44,430 nucleotides of DNA from an uncultured Clostridia bacterium (lineage in GTDB: Bacteria; Bacillota; Clostridia; TANB77; CAG-508). Location: positions 1-44,430 of the forward strand of contig CALYAJ010000011.1 in assembly GCA_944393485.1 (NCBI GenBank), in the 5' to 3' direction. Below, in pieces: positions 36,582 to 44,430 of the stretch. Positions within the stretch are counted from its first letter, which is position 1. Every line of letters begins with the position of its first letter. The notes beneath the pieces are model-generated. The model was not told where the DNA came from and made no database searches. It worked only from the letters and a program-made list of their open reading frames with translations. A program made the position numbers and the translations under genes.

Positions 36582-38237
36582 CTACTCATCTATATTTCTT
36601 TCGTAAATGACAAATTTTTCATCTGAATATAGTTCTTTATATTCATAATTTCTAGATAAAAACATATTAAGTTTTGCATTTTTATAGCAGATTACATGTG
36701 TTATTTCATATTCTTCGAATTTATCTTCATAATATGTTCCTATATTTGAAATATTTAAGAAATCATCAAATACTGTACATCCTGGATTAAATTCAGGAGT
36801 ATATAAATCTGCTCTGGAATCTATAAATACTGGTATTCCTCTAAATAGCATATAACTTCCATAATTATATTCATTGTAAAATCTTGCATTCTTTAAATCT
36901 ATATTTTCTAATATATAATCACAAGCTTGTACAGGATATGAAGATTCATCAACATAACTATCATTCATTTTTGGTTTATATAATTTTACTGATATTATTA
37001 TAAATATACATATTGTAATTATTATTCCAAATTTACTTGTCATCTCTTTAAAGAGTCTTTTTATATCATCCATACATTTATATCTTATAAAGAAAGATAT
37101 TAATATCTTACATGCCACTGTAACTCCAATTAATGCAAAAATTGATATCTGTCTTCTAGACATCAGCATTAATATAACTAATCCTCCAAACATTAATAAA
37201 TCTTTCAATCTAATTTTTATATCTGTCATCATTAATATCGCAATTATTACAATAATTATTGTTAGTACATCTTTTTGATTTATTAATGTTAATGGTAAAT
37301 GTTCATTTATATTTTCTGTTGTATCTCCTTGCATAGTTTTTACTAAATATGTATATGGAGTATCTCCAAGTGGAGTACATAATCCCATTAATGCTGCTAT
37401 AAGCATTACTATTATTAAATATTTTACATTCTTATTTCTTTTTATTTTTATCTTATATGGATGTCTCCTGCTCTCTTTTCTAGCTTTTTGAGTATTTTCT
37501 ATCTGAAGGTCTACTTTCTTTATCTTCTCTTCTAAAATATTTAATTTTTCTGGTTTATTTTTATTTATTTTTGTTTTAATTACATAGATTAATTTTCTTA
37601 TTCTTAAAATTAAATCTAAATCTATTATTACACATATTAGGTATTCTATAATAGCTGGCATAAATAGTACAAAATAGAATGGCCAAACAGCAACATGCAG
37701 ATTTGCAATTAGCAGAGATATTATTATTAATCCTACTGCATAACCTATTTTTCGGTTCTTTAAAAATCTTTCTATAAAGAATATTGTTAAGGCAAATAAT
37801 ATAAATGTTACTAATTGTGCTCTTGCTGCTATATAAGATTTCATAAGGTATAGTGCACCTATTGTTAAAACAAATGGAATTATATGATTTTTACTCATTT
37901 TTACATTTGTAAAATACATTACTAAGCCTAATATCGAAGCAAAAACCAATGTTGATATATATATTCCATCCCATCCACCAATACTATATATAAAATTCAT
38001 AATTACATCATATAGCCAATGCGGATATTCATATGATAAATTATCGTGCCAAGAATAATGGTCCATACCATCTATTCCATAGTTTAATATATCTTCACCA
38101 ATTTTTACTGAATAATATGTATCATTTTGCATAGTAACTGGTGATATAGCAATACAGAACATAATTATACAAACTATTGCTAATACATTAAATACAGCAT
38201 TTCTTTTATTAATATTCTTTTTTTCTCTACTCTTCAT
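36582..38237 (-). CDS. Polytopic membrane protein, GT-C glycosyltransferase-like
   Basis: 551 residues with about ten membrane segments. The first outer loop has an acidic, aromatic pattern (NDTYYSVKIGEDIL, then HYSWHDNLSYEYPHW) like the catalytic loop of GT-C enzymes that use lipid-phosphate sugars. A long basic cytosolic stretch of about 65 residues lies near 207-272. The C-terminal about 110 residues are soluble, with RFYNEYNYGSYMLF and a VFIDSRADLYT motif. The ATG has AAAGGAG ten bases upstream. It is upstream of lspA in one operon. The substrate is unknown, and the GT-C assignment is by topology only. Confidence 0.5.
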   Translation of the reverse strand: MKSREKKNINKRNAVFNVLAIVCIIMFCIAISPVTMQNDTYYSVKIGEDILNYGIDGMDHYSWHDNLSYEYPHWLYDVIMNFIYSIGGWDGIYISTLVFASILGLVMYFTNVKMSKNHIIPFVLTIGALYLMKSYIAARAQLVTFILFALTIFFIERFLKNRKIGYAVGLIIISLLIANLHVAVWPFYFVLFMPAIIEYLICVIIDLDLILRIRKLIYVIKTKINKNKPEKLNILEEKIKKVDLQIENTQKARKESRRHPYKIKIKRNKNVKYLIIVMLIAALMGLCTPLGDTPYTYLVKTMQGDTTENINEHLPLTLINQKDVLTIIIVIIAILMMTDIKIRLKDLLMFGGLVILMLMSRRQISIFALIGVTVACKILISFFIRYKCMDDIKRLFKEMTSKFGIIITICIFIIISVKLYKPKMNDSYVDESSYPVQACDYILENIDLKNARFYNEYNYGSYMLFRGIPVFIDSRADLYTPEFNPGCTVFDDFLNISNIGTYYEDKFEEYEITHVICYKNAKLNMFLSRNYEYKELYSDEKFVIYERNIDE

Positions 38238-38269
38238 TAATTTTGTACTCCTTTTTTTAAGATATGCCT

Positions 38270-38280
38270 ATTATAACAAA
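38270..38280 (-). promoter_or_regulatory. Extended -10 promoter of the lspA operon
   Basis: On the minus strand TTTGTTATAAT contains an extended -10 (TGTTATAAT), about 10-15 bases before the AAAGGAG of the GT-C-like gene. No clear -35. Confidence 0.4.
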
Positions 38281-38311
38281 AAAGAGTAAAAAAGAATAGT
38301 AATACATAATA

Positions 38312-38346
38312 AAAAATAATAGTCATTTAAAACAACTATTATTTTT
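38312..38346 (-). terminator. Terminator of ssb
   Basis: On the minus strand AAAAATAATAGT and ACTATTATTTTTT form a 12-bp stem with an 11-base loop and a following T run, shortly after the ssb stop. Confidence 0.7.
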
Positions 38347-38381
38347 CTATAATATCTCTTAAAATTTCTAAACTTATACTT

Positions 38382-39059
38382 TTATATAACTTCTTTGTTT
38401 TCTTCATTATTTGTTTCGTCTTCTTCATTTACAATTTCTAAACTGCTTATAGATACTTCATATGCAGTTCTAGTTTGAGTACTTCCATCTTCTAATTTCT
38501 TTTCATAGTTTCTAGATTGAACTCTACCAGTAATTTTTACTTTTGTTCCAACTTCAATATTTTGGCAGAATCTTGCATTTCTTCCCCAAGCTATTGCTGG
38601 AATATAGTCTGATTTATTATAAGCTCTGTTTACTGCTAATAATATATCTGATATTTCTCTTCCAAATGGTGTTTGACGATATATTGGTTTTTTACAAATA
38701 TATCCTACTAATGTTACTTCATTTGTAACTTTTTCATTTGATGCTTCTTCATCATCATTTAAGAATTGAATATCTTTCGCAAATACTGTTAAAATTAATC
38801 TGTTCTTTTCATTTTCATAACTATTGTATGATCTAAATTGTCCTTCAATTGCTACTTTGTCTCCAATTTCTAACTCTTTTTCAATTATTAGTCTTTCTGA
38901 AATTGTTATCGGAATAATATCAGAGTTTCCACTTAAACGAGATACCTCTAAATCAAATATGTAAAAACTTTCTCCATAAATTTCATGACTAAATCTTTTT
39001 TCGCTTGTAACTTTTCCAACCAATACCAAATGGTTATTTTCTGAATAATTTGTAACCAA
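38382..39059 (-). CDS. ssb: Single-stranded DNA-binding protein with two OB folds
   Basis: 225 residues. Each half looks like an OB fold: residues about 8-100 (NHLVLVGKVTSEKRF ending in AKDIQFLND) and about 112-210 (NEVTLVGYICKKPIYRQ, then AVNRAYNKSDYIPAIAWGR, which is the recognisable bacterial SSB core). The first half is divergent. The acidic C-terminus (NEEDETNNEENKEVI) fits an SSB interaction tail, though it lacks the usual terminal Phe. The start is TTG with GGGAGG eight bases upstream. It has its own promoter and terminator. Confidence 0.85.
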   Translation of the reverse strand: MVTNYSENNHLVLVGKVTSEKRFSHEIYGESFYIFDLEVSRLSGNSDIIPITISERLIIEKELEIGDKVAIEGQFRSYNSYENEKNRLILTVFAKDIQFLNDDEEASNEKVTNEVTLVGYICKKPIYRQTPFGREISDILLAVNRAYNKSDYIPAIAWGRNARFCQNIEVGTKVKITGRVQSRNYEKKLEDGSTQTRTAYEVSISSLEIVNEEDETNNEENKEVI

Positions 39060-39142
39060 CTTTTTTTCCTCCCATACAATTAAATTTTATCTATTGTTTC
39101 CCTTTTATGTTTCCGTTCTGTATAAAACATCCCGATATACCT

Positions 39143-39171
39143 ATTATACTACTTTTTTTTGGCTTTGTCTA
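39143..39171 (-). promoter_or_regulatory. Promoter of ssb
   Basis: TAGACA, 17 bases, TATAAT on the minus strand, about 45 bases before the ribosome site of ssb. Confidence 0.65.
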
Positions 39172-39210
39172 CATAAAAAGTTATTTTTTGGAATATTTTA
39201 TGTTTATTTA

Positions 39211-39369
39211 TTATTGGTTTACAGCTTCTATTGTATTATTAGAAAGCATATTTGCCGTAGGAATCGCTTGTTGATTATCATATGTTGTTGCAACACAATA
39301 TAATAAAATAACTGTAAAAACTGCAACTATATATGAAATTACTTTTTCTTTATTTATAACATAAAACAT
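39211..39369 (-). CDS. 52-residue membrane-anchored peptide
   Basis: An ATG at 39367-39369 with GGAGG seven bases upstream opens a complete 52-residue frame ending in TAA. A basic N-terminus (MFYVINKEK) leads into one hydrophobic segment (about 10-29), then 23 polar residues ending EAVNQ. This resembles a signal anchor with a short outside tail. The start looks like that of some clostridial CwlD-type amidases, so it could be a cut-down remnant. It is the only gene in the gap between ssb and the cysteine-rich gene. Confidence 0.55.
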   Translation of the reverse strand: MFYVINKEKVISYIVAVFTVILLYCVATTYDNQQAIPTANMLSNNTIEAVNQ

Positions 39370-39528
39370 ATGATGACCTCCAAACTTTTTATTATCTTTT
39401 TAATTTATATTCTTATATTTAGTTTTTATACTTATTTTCTATTTATCTTTTTCAACATTTTTCTCCCTTTATCATAAGATATAATATAAACCATTTAAAT
39501 GGTATTTTAAGAAAGGAAGTTGAAAATT

Positions 39529-39969
39529 ATGGATTATGATAAAAATATATGCCCTATCATAGATGTAGATGGAGTAATAGAAAATGGAAAACAATTTGAC
39601 ATTGATATTACTTTACCAGAAGATAATAGAAATGTTATTTATGGTATTGTAAGAGATTGTTATAAAGATCCTGTTCCTAATGCTGTTGTAAAATTAATAG
39701 AAGTAATTTGTAATCATAAAGGAGAAGAAGAAAGAAAACCAGTTTCTCATACCTTTACAGATTGTGATGGAGAATTTGTATTTGGACCACTTTGTCATAA
39801 CAGAATGTATGAAATTCAAATATGGGTAGATAATGTTAAGCATATAAAAGTTTGTGCAAAAGCTGAACCAAAAGATAATGATTGTTTAAAAGGCGTAAAC
39901 ATTGATTGTTCTAAAGATTGTCCTAAAGAGTTACCTTGCCCTGACAAATGTGACAAAAAAGATTTTTAA
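39529..39969 (+). CDS. Cysteine-rich protein with carboxypeptidase-regulatory-like fold
   Basis: 146 residues from the ATG at 39529, nine bases after AGGAAG; a TTG at 39520 opens the same frame but is too close to it. The middle (about 37-105) reads as a beta-sandwich of the CarboxypepD-regulatory or Cna-B type: YGIVRDCYKDPVPNAVVKLI, then FTDCDGEFVFGPL and YEIQIWVDN. There are 11 cysteines, many in the C-terminal tail with Cys-Pro pairs. No signal peptide is seen. Such proteins in Clostridia can be structural surface or spore components, but that is inference. Confidence 0.65.
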   Translation: MDYDKNICPIIDVDGVIENGKQFDIDITLPEDNRNVIYGIVRDCYKDPVPNAVVKLIEVICNHKGEEERKPVSHTFTDCDGEFVFGPLCHNRMYEIQIWVDNVKHIKVCAKAEPKDNDCLKGVNIDCSKDCPKELPCPDKCDKKDF

Positions 39970-39975
39970 TTAGGC

Positions 39976-40008
39976 AAAAATGGGAATGATTATATCATTC
40001 CCATTTTT
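39976..40008. terminator. Bidirectional terminator shared by two convergent genes
   Basis: AAAAATGGGAATGA, a five-base loop, TCATTCCCATTTTT: a perfect 14-bp stem. It follows the cysteine-rich gene, and its arm is also the coding end of the facing 45-residue gene. Confidence 0.85.
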
Positions 40009-40127
40009 CTTGCAAATTGTTTTCCTTTTTTAACCATTTTCTTTTTAGTCATATCTTTTTCATTCATCATATATATAACACCTGCTGAAAGAATTGTTCC
40101 AACAAGCATTCCTTTCATAAAGTTCAT
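39990..40127 (-). CDS. 45-residue small membrane protein
   Basis: An ATG at 40125-40127 with GAGGG five bases upstream encodes a complete 45-residue product. One short hydrophobic segment (about 7-21) is followed by a very basic tail rich in Lys and Met (DMTKKKMVKKGKQFARKMG). It resembles small YtxH or DUF3918-like proteins, which is tentative. Its last codons form part of a terminator hairpin. Confidence 0.55.
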   Translation of the reverse strand: MNFMKGMLVGTILSAGVIYMMNEKDMTKKKMVKKGKQFARKMGMI

Positions 40128-40162
40128 AATATCCCTCTTTTCGATTTTATTTAATATATTTT

Positions 40163-40552
40163 TTACTTAATATTATTATTGCTATTTTTTTGTTTAATAT
40201 ACAATTTTATATATGAATATATTTCATGTATAACAATTATTGCCAAAAAAATTCCAAATATCTTTTTTAAAAGATTATCATTAATATTTTTAGATATCAG
40301 TGCTCCAATAATGGCACCTAATATTCCAGATACTCCCACAATAATTCCTGTTTTTAAATCTAATAATTTTTGTTTTATATTAATTATTACAGATATTATT
40401 GCTGTAGGAATAAAAAATATTAAATTACTTGCTTGTGCAACATGTTGATTTATTCCTAAAGCATAAACCAAAAGAACTATTAATATAGTTCCTCCGCCCA
40501 TTCCAATTCCACTAATTATTCCTGATATTGTGCCTGTCACAATTTCTAACAT
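40163..40552 (-). CDS. Half-size TauE/SafE transporter protein, second of pair
   Basis: 129 residues, four membrane segments. The family start pattern is clear: TGTISGIISGIGMGGGTILIV, then ASNLIFFIPTAIISV and ILGAIIGALI. Full TauE/SafE sulfonate/sulfite exporters have about 250 residues with two such repeats. Here one repeat is a whole gene, with AAGGA before its ATG. It follows the other half gene after 27 bases in the same operon, so the two probably pair to make one transporter. Substrate unknown. Confidence 0.75.
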   Translation of the reverse strand: MLEIVTGTISGIISGIGMGGGTILIVLLVYALGINQHVAQASNLIFFIPTAIISVIINIKQKLLDLKTGIIVGVSGILGAIIGALISKNINDNLLKKIFGIFLAIIVIHEIYSYIKLYIKQKNSNNNIK

Positions 40553-40579
40553 ATAACTATTCTTCCTTTTTTGGATTTT

Positions 40580-40936
40580 TTACGAAAATATCATTTTATA
40601 TGATGTATATATCAAAAATAAAATAAAAATAAATTTTAAATATTTTATAGGTATTTTCTTTAATAATTTAGCACCTATATATCCTCCGATTAGACCTCCA
40701 ATAGCACATAATATAGATATTTTCCAATCTATAAAATCACTTTTGTAATAGAAAAAACTACTTGTAATTACCATAGGTAATATACAAAATATTGATGTCG
40801 CCCTTGCTTTTCTATCTTCCATATTTAAAAAATAAATAAATGCGGGAACTATTATCATTCCTCCACCTGTAGCAAACAATCCACTAATAATTCCGGCTAT
40901 AAATCCAATTATTATCTTTATCACTATATTTTTCAT
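40580..40936 (-). CDS. Half-size TauE/SafE transporter protein, first of pair
   Basis: 118 residues, four membrane segments. It has the same repeat pattern as its neighbour: IIGFIAGIISGLFATGGGMIIVP, then TSIFCILPMVITSS and IGGLIGGYIGAKLLKKIP. The ribosome site (AAAGAG) is weak. It is not a frameshift fragment: both halves have their own start, stop and family N-terminus. Confidence 0.75.
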   Translation of the reverse strand: MKNIVIKIIIGFIAGIISGLFATGGGMIIVPAFIYFLNMEDRKARATSIFCILPMVITSSFFYYKSDFIDWKISILCAIGGLIGGYIGAKLLKKIPIKYLKFIFILFLIYTSYKMIFS

Positions 40937-40980
40937 ACTCTTTATATTTTTTACTAGTTAAATTATTTTATGCAACTAAA

Positions 40981-41018
40981 AAGCGACCTCTAATTTATTT
41001 TTTATTAGAGTGTCGCTT
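40981..41018 (-). terminator. Terminator of the rarA-ruvA operon
   Basis: On the minus strand AAGCGACACTCTAAT pairs with ATTAGAGGTCGCTT across an AT loop and ends in TTTTT, six bases after the rarA stop. Confidence 0.75.
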
Positions 41019-41023
41019 AATTT

Positions 41024-42265
41024 TTATTCTATATTTTCATCTTTTATATAATATTTAGTTCCAAGCATTTTATCTGGCAAATATTGTTGTTCTACATAGT
41101 GACCTGGAAAATCGTGTGGATATAAATATCCTTCATGATATCCAAGAGCTTCCATTCCTTCCACTGGTGCATTTCTAATATGCATTGGAATTTCGCCTGT
41201 ATCTTTATTTTTAACATCTTCTAAAGCCCTATTTATTGCTAAATATGATGCATTCGATTTTTTAGATGTTGCAACATATACTGCAGCTTCTGATAAAATT
41301 ATTCTAGCTTCAGGCATTCCAATCATATGAACTGCTTGCATTGCTGAAGTTGCTACTACAAGTGCATTTGGATTTGCCATGCCAACATCTTCTGATGCAC
41401 AAATTACTATTCTTCTTGCTAAAAATACAGGATCTTCCCCACCATTTATAGCTCTTGCTAAGTAAAAAACTGTAGCATCTGGATCTGATCCACGCATAGA
41501 TTTTATAAATGCACTAATATTGTCATAATGGCTATCACCTTTTTTATCAAAAATCGCTTTTCTTTCCTGAACACATTCTTTTGCAATTTCATCTGTGATA
41601 TGTATATATCCATCAGAAGAAATCTCTGTTGTTAAAACTGCAACTTCTAAGCCATTTAATGCTGTTCTTACATCACCATTTGCTGTATCTGCTATTTTTT
41701 CTATTGTTTCATCACTAATTTTTATATCATAACTTTTTAGTCCATCTTCTCTTTCTAGTGACATTTTTAAAACTTTTATTATATCTTTTTTAGTTAATGG
41801 ATTTAATTTAAAAACCATTGACCTAGATATTAGAGCTTTATTAACTTCAAAATATGGATTTTCTGTAGTTGCACCAATTAAAATAACAGTTCCATCTTCT
41901 ACATATGGTAATAATGCATCTTGTTGAAGTTTATTAAATCTATGAATCTCGTCTATAAATAAAATACTCTTTCCTTGTGGATTTAGCATCATATTTTTTG
42001 TTTCTTCTATTACTCTTTTTATATCTGAAACTCCTGATGTTACTGCATTTATTTTATAAAATTTGTATTTTGTTGTTTCACTAATTACTCGTGCAAGTGA
42101 AGTCTTTCCACATCCAGGAGGCCCAAATAAAATTATACTAGATAATCTATCTGCTTTTATTGTTCTGTATAATATCTTATCCTTTCCTAATATATGTTCC
42201 TGGCCAACATATTCCTCCAATGTTTTTGGTCTCATTCTATATGCTAAAGGCTTGCTTAAGTCCAT
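41024..42265 (-). CDS. rarA: Replication-associated recombination protein RarA (MgsA)
   Basis: A clamp-loader-like AAA+ ATPase acting at stalled forks. It has 413 residues. Walker A is GPPGCGKTS (48-56), Walker B is LFIDEIHRF (Asp105-Glu106), sensor 1 is GATTENP, and the C-terminal tetramerisation region has MRGSDPDATVFYLARAI and GHYVEQQYLPD. GGTGAT precedes the ATG. It lies nine bases after ruvA, so the two recombination genes form one operon; ruvB and ruvC are not here. Confidence 0.94.
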   Translation of the reverse strand: MDLSKPLAYRMRPKTLEEYVGQEHILGKDKILYRTIKADRLSSIILFGPPGCGKTSLARVISETTKYKFYKINAVTSGVSDIKRVIEETKNMMLNPQGKSILFIDEIHRFNKLQQDALLPYVEDGTVILIGATTENPYFEVNKALISRSMVFKLNPLTKKDIIKVLKMSLEREDGLKSYDIKISDETIEKIADTANGDVRTALNGLEVAVLTTEISSDGYIHITDEIAKECVQERKAIFDKKGDSHYDNISAFIKSMRGSDPDATVFYLARAINGGEDPVFLARRIVICASEDVGMANPNALVVATSAMQAVHMIGMPEARIILSEAAVYVATSKKSNASYLAINRALEDVKNKDTGEIPMHIRNAPVEGMEALGYHEGYLYPHDFPGHYVEQQYLPDKMLGTKYYIKDENIE

Positions 42266-42274
42266 AATATCACC

Positions 42275-42874
42275 TTACATTCCTAAATATCCTAATGCTT
42301 TTCTTATAATATCTTCTATACTTAAAGTTGTTGTATCTATTTTCTTTATTACATTTTCTATTTCTTGTCTTGTATATCCAAGTACTTTTAATGCTTGAAT
42401 TGCTTCTTCTAGTTTGTTGTCTTCTATAATACTATTTTTAATTTCTACGTCATCCTTAGTAATACTATCTTCTGTTTTTAATTTATCTTTTAGTTCTAAT
42501 ATAATTCTTTGTGCTGATTTTGTTCCTATTCCTGGTATTTTTGTAAGTGTTTTTACATCATTTGATATTACAGCTAAAGCAAATTTTGATGGTGTTATTG
42601 AAGATAACATATTTATAGCTGATTTTGCTCCTACACCACTTACTGAAAGTAATAATTCGAACATTCTTAATTCTTCATTTGTTATAAATCCATATAAACT
42701 TATATCATCTTCCCTAACTTGCATATGTGTATAAATCTTAATATTTTTACCTGTTTCGTCCAATCTTTGAATAGCTGATTCAGACATAAATATTTTAAAT
42801 CCTACTCCATTTACATCTATTACAATATAATTTAATGTTTTTAATTCTAATGTACCTTTTATATATGAAAACAT
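42275..42874 (-). CDS. ruvA: Holliday junction DNA helicase subunit RuvA
   Basis: Binds four-way junctions and loads RuvB. The frame opens at 42895, but AAGGAG is six bases from the ATG at 42872-42874, giving 199 residues. The OB domain begins MFSYIKGTLELKT. Two helix-hairpin-helix motifs follow (SGVGAKSAINML and PGIGTKSAQRII), and the C-terminal RuvB-contacting domain has LGYTRQEIENVIKK. ruvB is not adjacent, an uncommon arrangement; rarA takes its place. Confidence 0.95.
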   Translation of the reverse strand: MFSYIKGTLELKTLNYIVIDVNGVGFKIFMSESAIQRLDETGKNIKIYTHMQVREDDISLYGFITNEELRMFELLLSVSGVGAKSAINMLSSITPSKFALAVISNDVKTLTKIPGIGTKSAQRIILELKDKLKTEDSITKDDVEIKNSIIEDNKLEEAIQALKVLGYTRQEIENVIKKIDTTTLSIEDIIRKALGYLGM

Positions 42875-42940
42875 ATCTTTCTCCTTTGCAAACAAATTTT
42901 CTGTTTTGTATTATATCATAGTTTTTTATTTTTGCAAGAA

Positions 42941-43147
42941 TTAATCTTCTTTATATTCTAAAATGTCTCCTGGAGTACAATTTAAAACTTTGCATAATTT
43001 ATCTAGTGTAGAAAAACGTATAGCTTTTCCTTTATTGGTTTTTAGTATTGATAAATTAGCAGGTGTTATTCCAATTTTTTCTGCAAGCTCATTAGATGGC
43101 ATCTTTCTTTTTGCCATTACCACATCTAAATTTACAATTATAGCCAT
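42941..43147 (-). CDS. Cro/C1-type helix-turn-helix regulator
   Basis: 68 residues: a single XRE-type domain (AKRKMPSNELAEKIGITPAN, then LSILKTNKGKAIRFSTLDKL). Such short regulators commonly pair with a DUF2975 membrane protein. GGAGG lies seven bases before the ATG. It is 13 bases downstream of the DUF2975 gene and in the same transcript. It probably binds the promoter region at about 43.7 kb, though no operator is proven. Confidence 0.85.
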   Translation of the reverse strand: MAIIVNLDVVMAKRKMPSNELAEKIGITPANLSILKTNKGKAIRFSTLDKLCKVLNCTPGDILEYKED

Positions 43148-43160
43148 TACTTTGCCTCCT

Positions 43161-43667
43161 TTAAATTGTTAAATCATTTTCTTCTTTATGTCTAATTGCT
43201 TCTTTATATATTTCTAAAAGTATTACCATTCCTAATCCTAAAAAAACAAATAAAATTCCTATAAAAGCAATAAATATACTGCATATTTGTGCATATGTTG
43301 CTATATATTCTAATTCTTCATAAGGAATAAAAAAGTTTAATAATATTGCTATTAAAAAATAAATTACTCCAGTTACTAAAAAAGAAAGCCATATATTTTT
43401 TAATCTTTTAATATTTTTTCTATTAAATGCATCTTTTATTTCAAATGTTTGAAATATTTTTATTAAATTATACAATACTATTATTGCTGGAATTGCTGTA
43501 ACCATTACTAAATAAATTATTATATATTTTGGTTCTTGAGTAATATTTAATTTAAGAATTATGCACATAATTAATAATGCTATTTCTATTACTACTACAG
43601 ATCCTAAAAAAGCTTTTAATCCAACTAATATTCCAGATGACAAACTATTTTTCCCTAATATTTTCAT
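43161..43667 (-). CDS. DUF2975 family membrane protein
   Basis: 168 residues from the ATG at 43665-43667 with GAAGG five bases upstream; the frame also opens at 43709. Four membrane segments (about 8-35, 48-68, 90-112 and 120-150). The stretch EIKDAFNRKNIKRLKNI between helices two and three is a DUF2975 hallmark. The family usually lies next to a small XRE regulator, as here. Function is unknown. Confidence 0.82.
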   Translation of the reverse strand: MKILGKNSLSSGILVGLKAFLGSVVVIEIALLIMCIILKLNITQEPKYIIIYLVMVTAIPAIIVLYNLIKIFQTFEIKDAFNRKNIKRLKNIWLSFLVTGVIYFLIAILLNFFIPYEELEYIATYAQICSIFIAFIGILFVFLGLGMVILLEIYKEAIRHKEENDLTI

Positions 43668-43727
43668 ATGTACCTTCTTTCTATTAATATTGTTTAAAAT
43701 ATTAATCATTAAAATTAAGATATACTT

Positions 43728-43756
43728 ATTATATTTGTGGGATTCACGATTGTCAA
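43728..43756 (-). promoter_or_regulatory. Consensus promoter of the DUF2975-regulator operon
   Basis: TTGACA and TATAAT on the minus strand, both perfect and exactly 17 bases apart, about 50 bases before the ribosome site. A likely control point for the Cro-type regulator. Confidence 0.8.
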
Positions 43757-43839
43757 CATAATTTTATTGTTTTTCAATATAACAATTTAGTACAGATTTC
43801 ATATTATATTATAAGAATTTTAAGTGTTTGGAGGCTGGA

Positions 43840-44340
43840 ATGATAAATTATTTAATCTTTAAAAATCAATTAAATAATTTAATAAAAAAATATGATTTTT
43901 TAAAGTATTTTTCTATTGGAAAAAGTGTTTTAAATAATAAAATTTATTGCGTTAAATTCGGTAATGGAAATAAACAAATTATGTATTCGGCTGGAATACA
44001 TGCTAATGAATACATAACTTCAATATTATTAATTAAATTTATAGAAGATTTGAGCATAGCATATAAAAATAATTCTAAAATCTATGATTATTCTATACAG
44101 GACTTATATAACAACTCTAGTATTTATATAATTCCAATGTTAAATCCTGATGGTATAAATTTAGTTAATAATTTTTATGATTCCAATAGTAAAATCTATA
44201 ATAAATGCTTAAATATTTCGAATAAATATCCCTATTTACGTTTTCCTTTAGATTGGAAGGCAAATATTAATGGTGTGGACTTTTCTAACTTCCAACATAC
44301 CTTATTAATAAATCGCCTTGTTGGCGATTATTATGTTTGA
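43840..44340 (+). pseudogene. Truncated M14 zinc peptidase (gamma-D-glutamyl-diaminopimelate peptidase-like)
   Basis: 166 residues from the ATG at 43840, five bases after GGAGG. The first two zinc ligands are seen in AGIHANEY (His54, Glu57), followed by IYIIPMLNPDG and FPLDWKANINGVDFSNF, where intact members read WKAN-x-x-GVDLN-x-NF. After that the sequence is unrelated (QHTLLINRLVGDYYV) and stops. The third zinc His and catalytic Glu of the family lie further on and are missing. Full enzymes are about 290 or more residues. A rearrangement probably removed the 3' half, which is replaced by the end of another gene. Confidence 0.8.
44311..44329. terminator. Hairpin at the end of the truncated M14 gene
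   Basis: AATCGCC, a TTGTT loop, GGCGATT. It lies inside the novel tail of the truncated gene and just after the stop of the facing gene, whose terminator it probably is (TTTATT follows on the minus strand). This suggests the peptidase reading frame runs into foreign flanking sequence. Confidence 0.5.
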
Positions 44341-44430
44341 TTATCCTGTTTTTAAAATTTCTTCATATTCTATTTTTCCATTATTTATTGATATACTATC
44401 ACTTATTATATTTAAATGATTAAAATTAAA
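44341..44430 (-). CDS. C-terminal end of a gene, partial at window edge
   Basis: On the minus strand a frame enters from the right edge and runs 29 codons to TAA at 44341-44343, ending NGKIEYEEILKTG. The remainder is outside the window. The family is not identifiable from this fragment. Confidence 0.45.
   Translation of the reverse strand, partial: FNFNHLNIISDSISINNGKIEYEEILKTG

Noticed and set aside
39094..39303. A 69-codon plus-strand frame antisense to the 52-residue gene
   Set aside because: No ribosome site, and it opposes the ssb promoter and a better-supported minus-strand frame.
1..44430. CRISPR array, insertion sequence or prophage genes
   Set aside because: No regularly spaced repeats, transposase, integrase, capsid or tail proteins could be found. 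The only mobile-element signs are the tRNA scar and the VirD4-like gene.

Overview
This window is low-GC, AT-rich DNA typical of Bacillota, and the gene content points to class Clostridia. Clostridial signs are the Gram-positive PolC-type replicative polymerase, a T-box-controlled single-chain glycyl-tRNA synthetase, LL-diaminopimelate aminotransferase (DapL) with DapF, a two-OB-fold single-stranded DNA-binding protein, pyruvate phosphate dikinase, and frequent TTG or GTG starts behind strong AGGAGG-type ribosome binding sites. An uncultured gut lineage is plausible, but that is inference. Most genes lie on the minus strand.

Layout. 1-6.3 kb: end of a small membrane protein, ppdK, a 61-residue orphan, glyS with a T-box leader and a second hairpin covering its ribosome binding site, then DUF1294 and DUF2207-type membrane proteins. 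6.4-15.9 kb: a long minus-strand operon in the order pyrH-frr-uppS-cdsA-rseP-PH-like gene-polC. It lacks dxr and ispG, which often sit in this cluster, and polC is split by a one-base frameshift and carries a duplicated OB domain. 16-24 kb: an acyl-CoA synthetase, lepB-dapL, a divergent murE-like ligase, a structured intergenic region, folC and dapF. 24-27.3 kb: an accessory-looking stretch of three unrelated genes, each with its own promoter or terminator. It ends at a Val-Asp-Phe tRNA operon, beside which lies a copy of the tRNA-Phe 3' end, the kind of scar an integrative element leaves. 27.4-30.2 kb: DUF402 protein, HU, MurJ/SpoVB-like flippase.

30.3-34.2 kb: an orphan VirD4/TraG-like coupling ATPase on the plus strand, convergent with an S1-domain protein and a winged-helix protein resembling plasmid replication-relaxation factors. 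No relaxase or secretion-channel gene is visible. This is the best candidate for an undescribed system. 34.2-38.2 kb: rluB, rluD-type synthase, lspA and a GT-C-like membrane protein. 38.4-44.4 kb: ssb, small membrane proteins, a cysteine-rich protein, two half-size TauE/SafE genes, rarA-ruvA, a DUF2975 plus Cro-type regulator pair, a truncated M14 peptidase and the edge of a last gene.

Functionally the window is dominated by envelope building (UppS, CdsA, MurE-like, DapL/DapF, MurJ-like, LepB, LspA, RseP) and nucleic acid maintenance (PolC, SSB, RarA, RuvA, HU). All identifications come from reading motifs in translated sequence. No database search was run.
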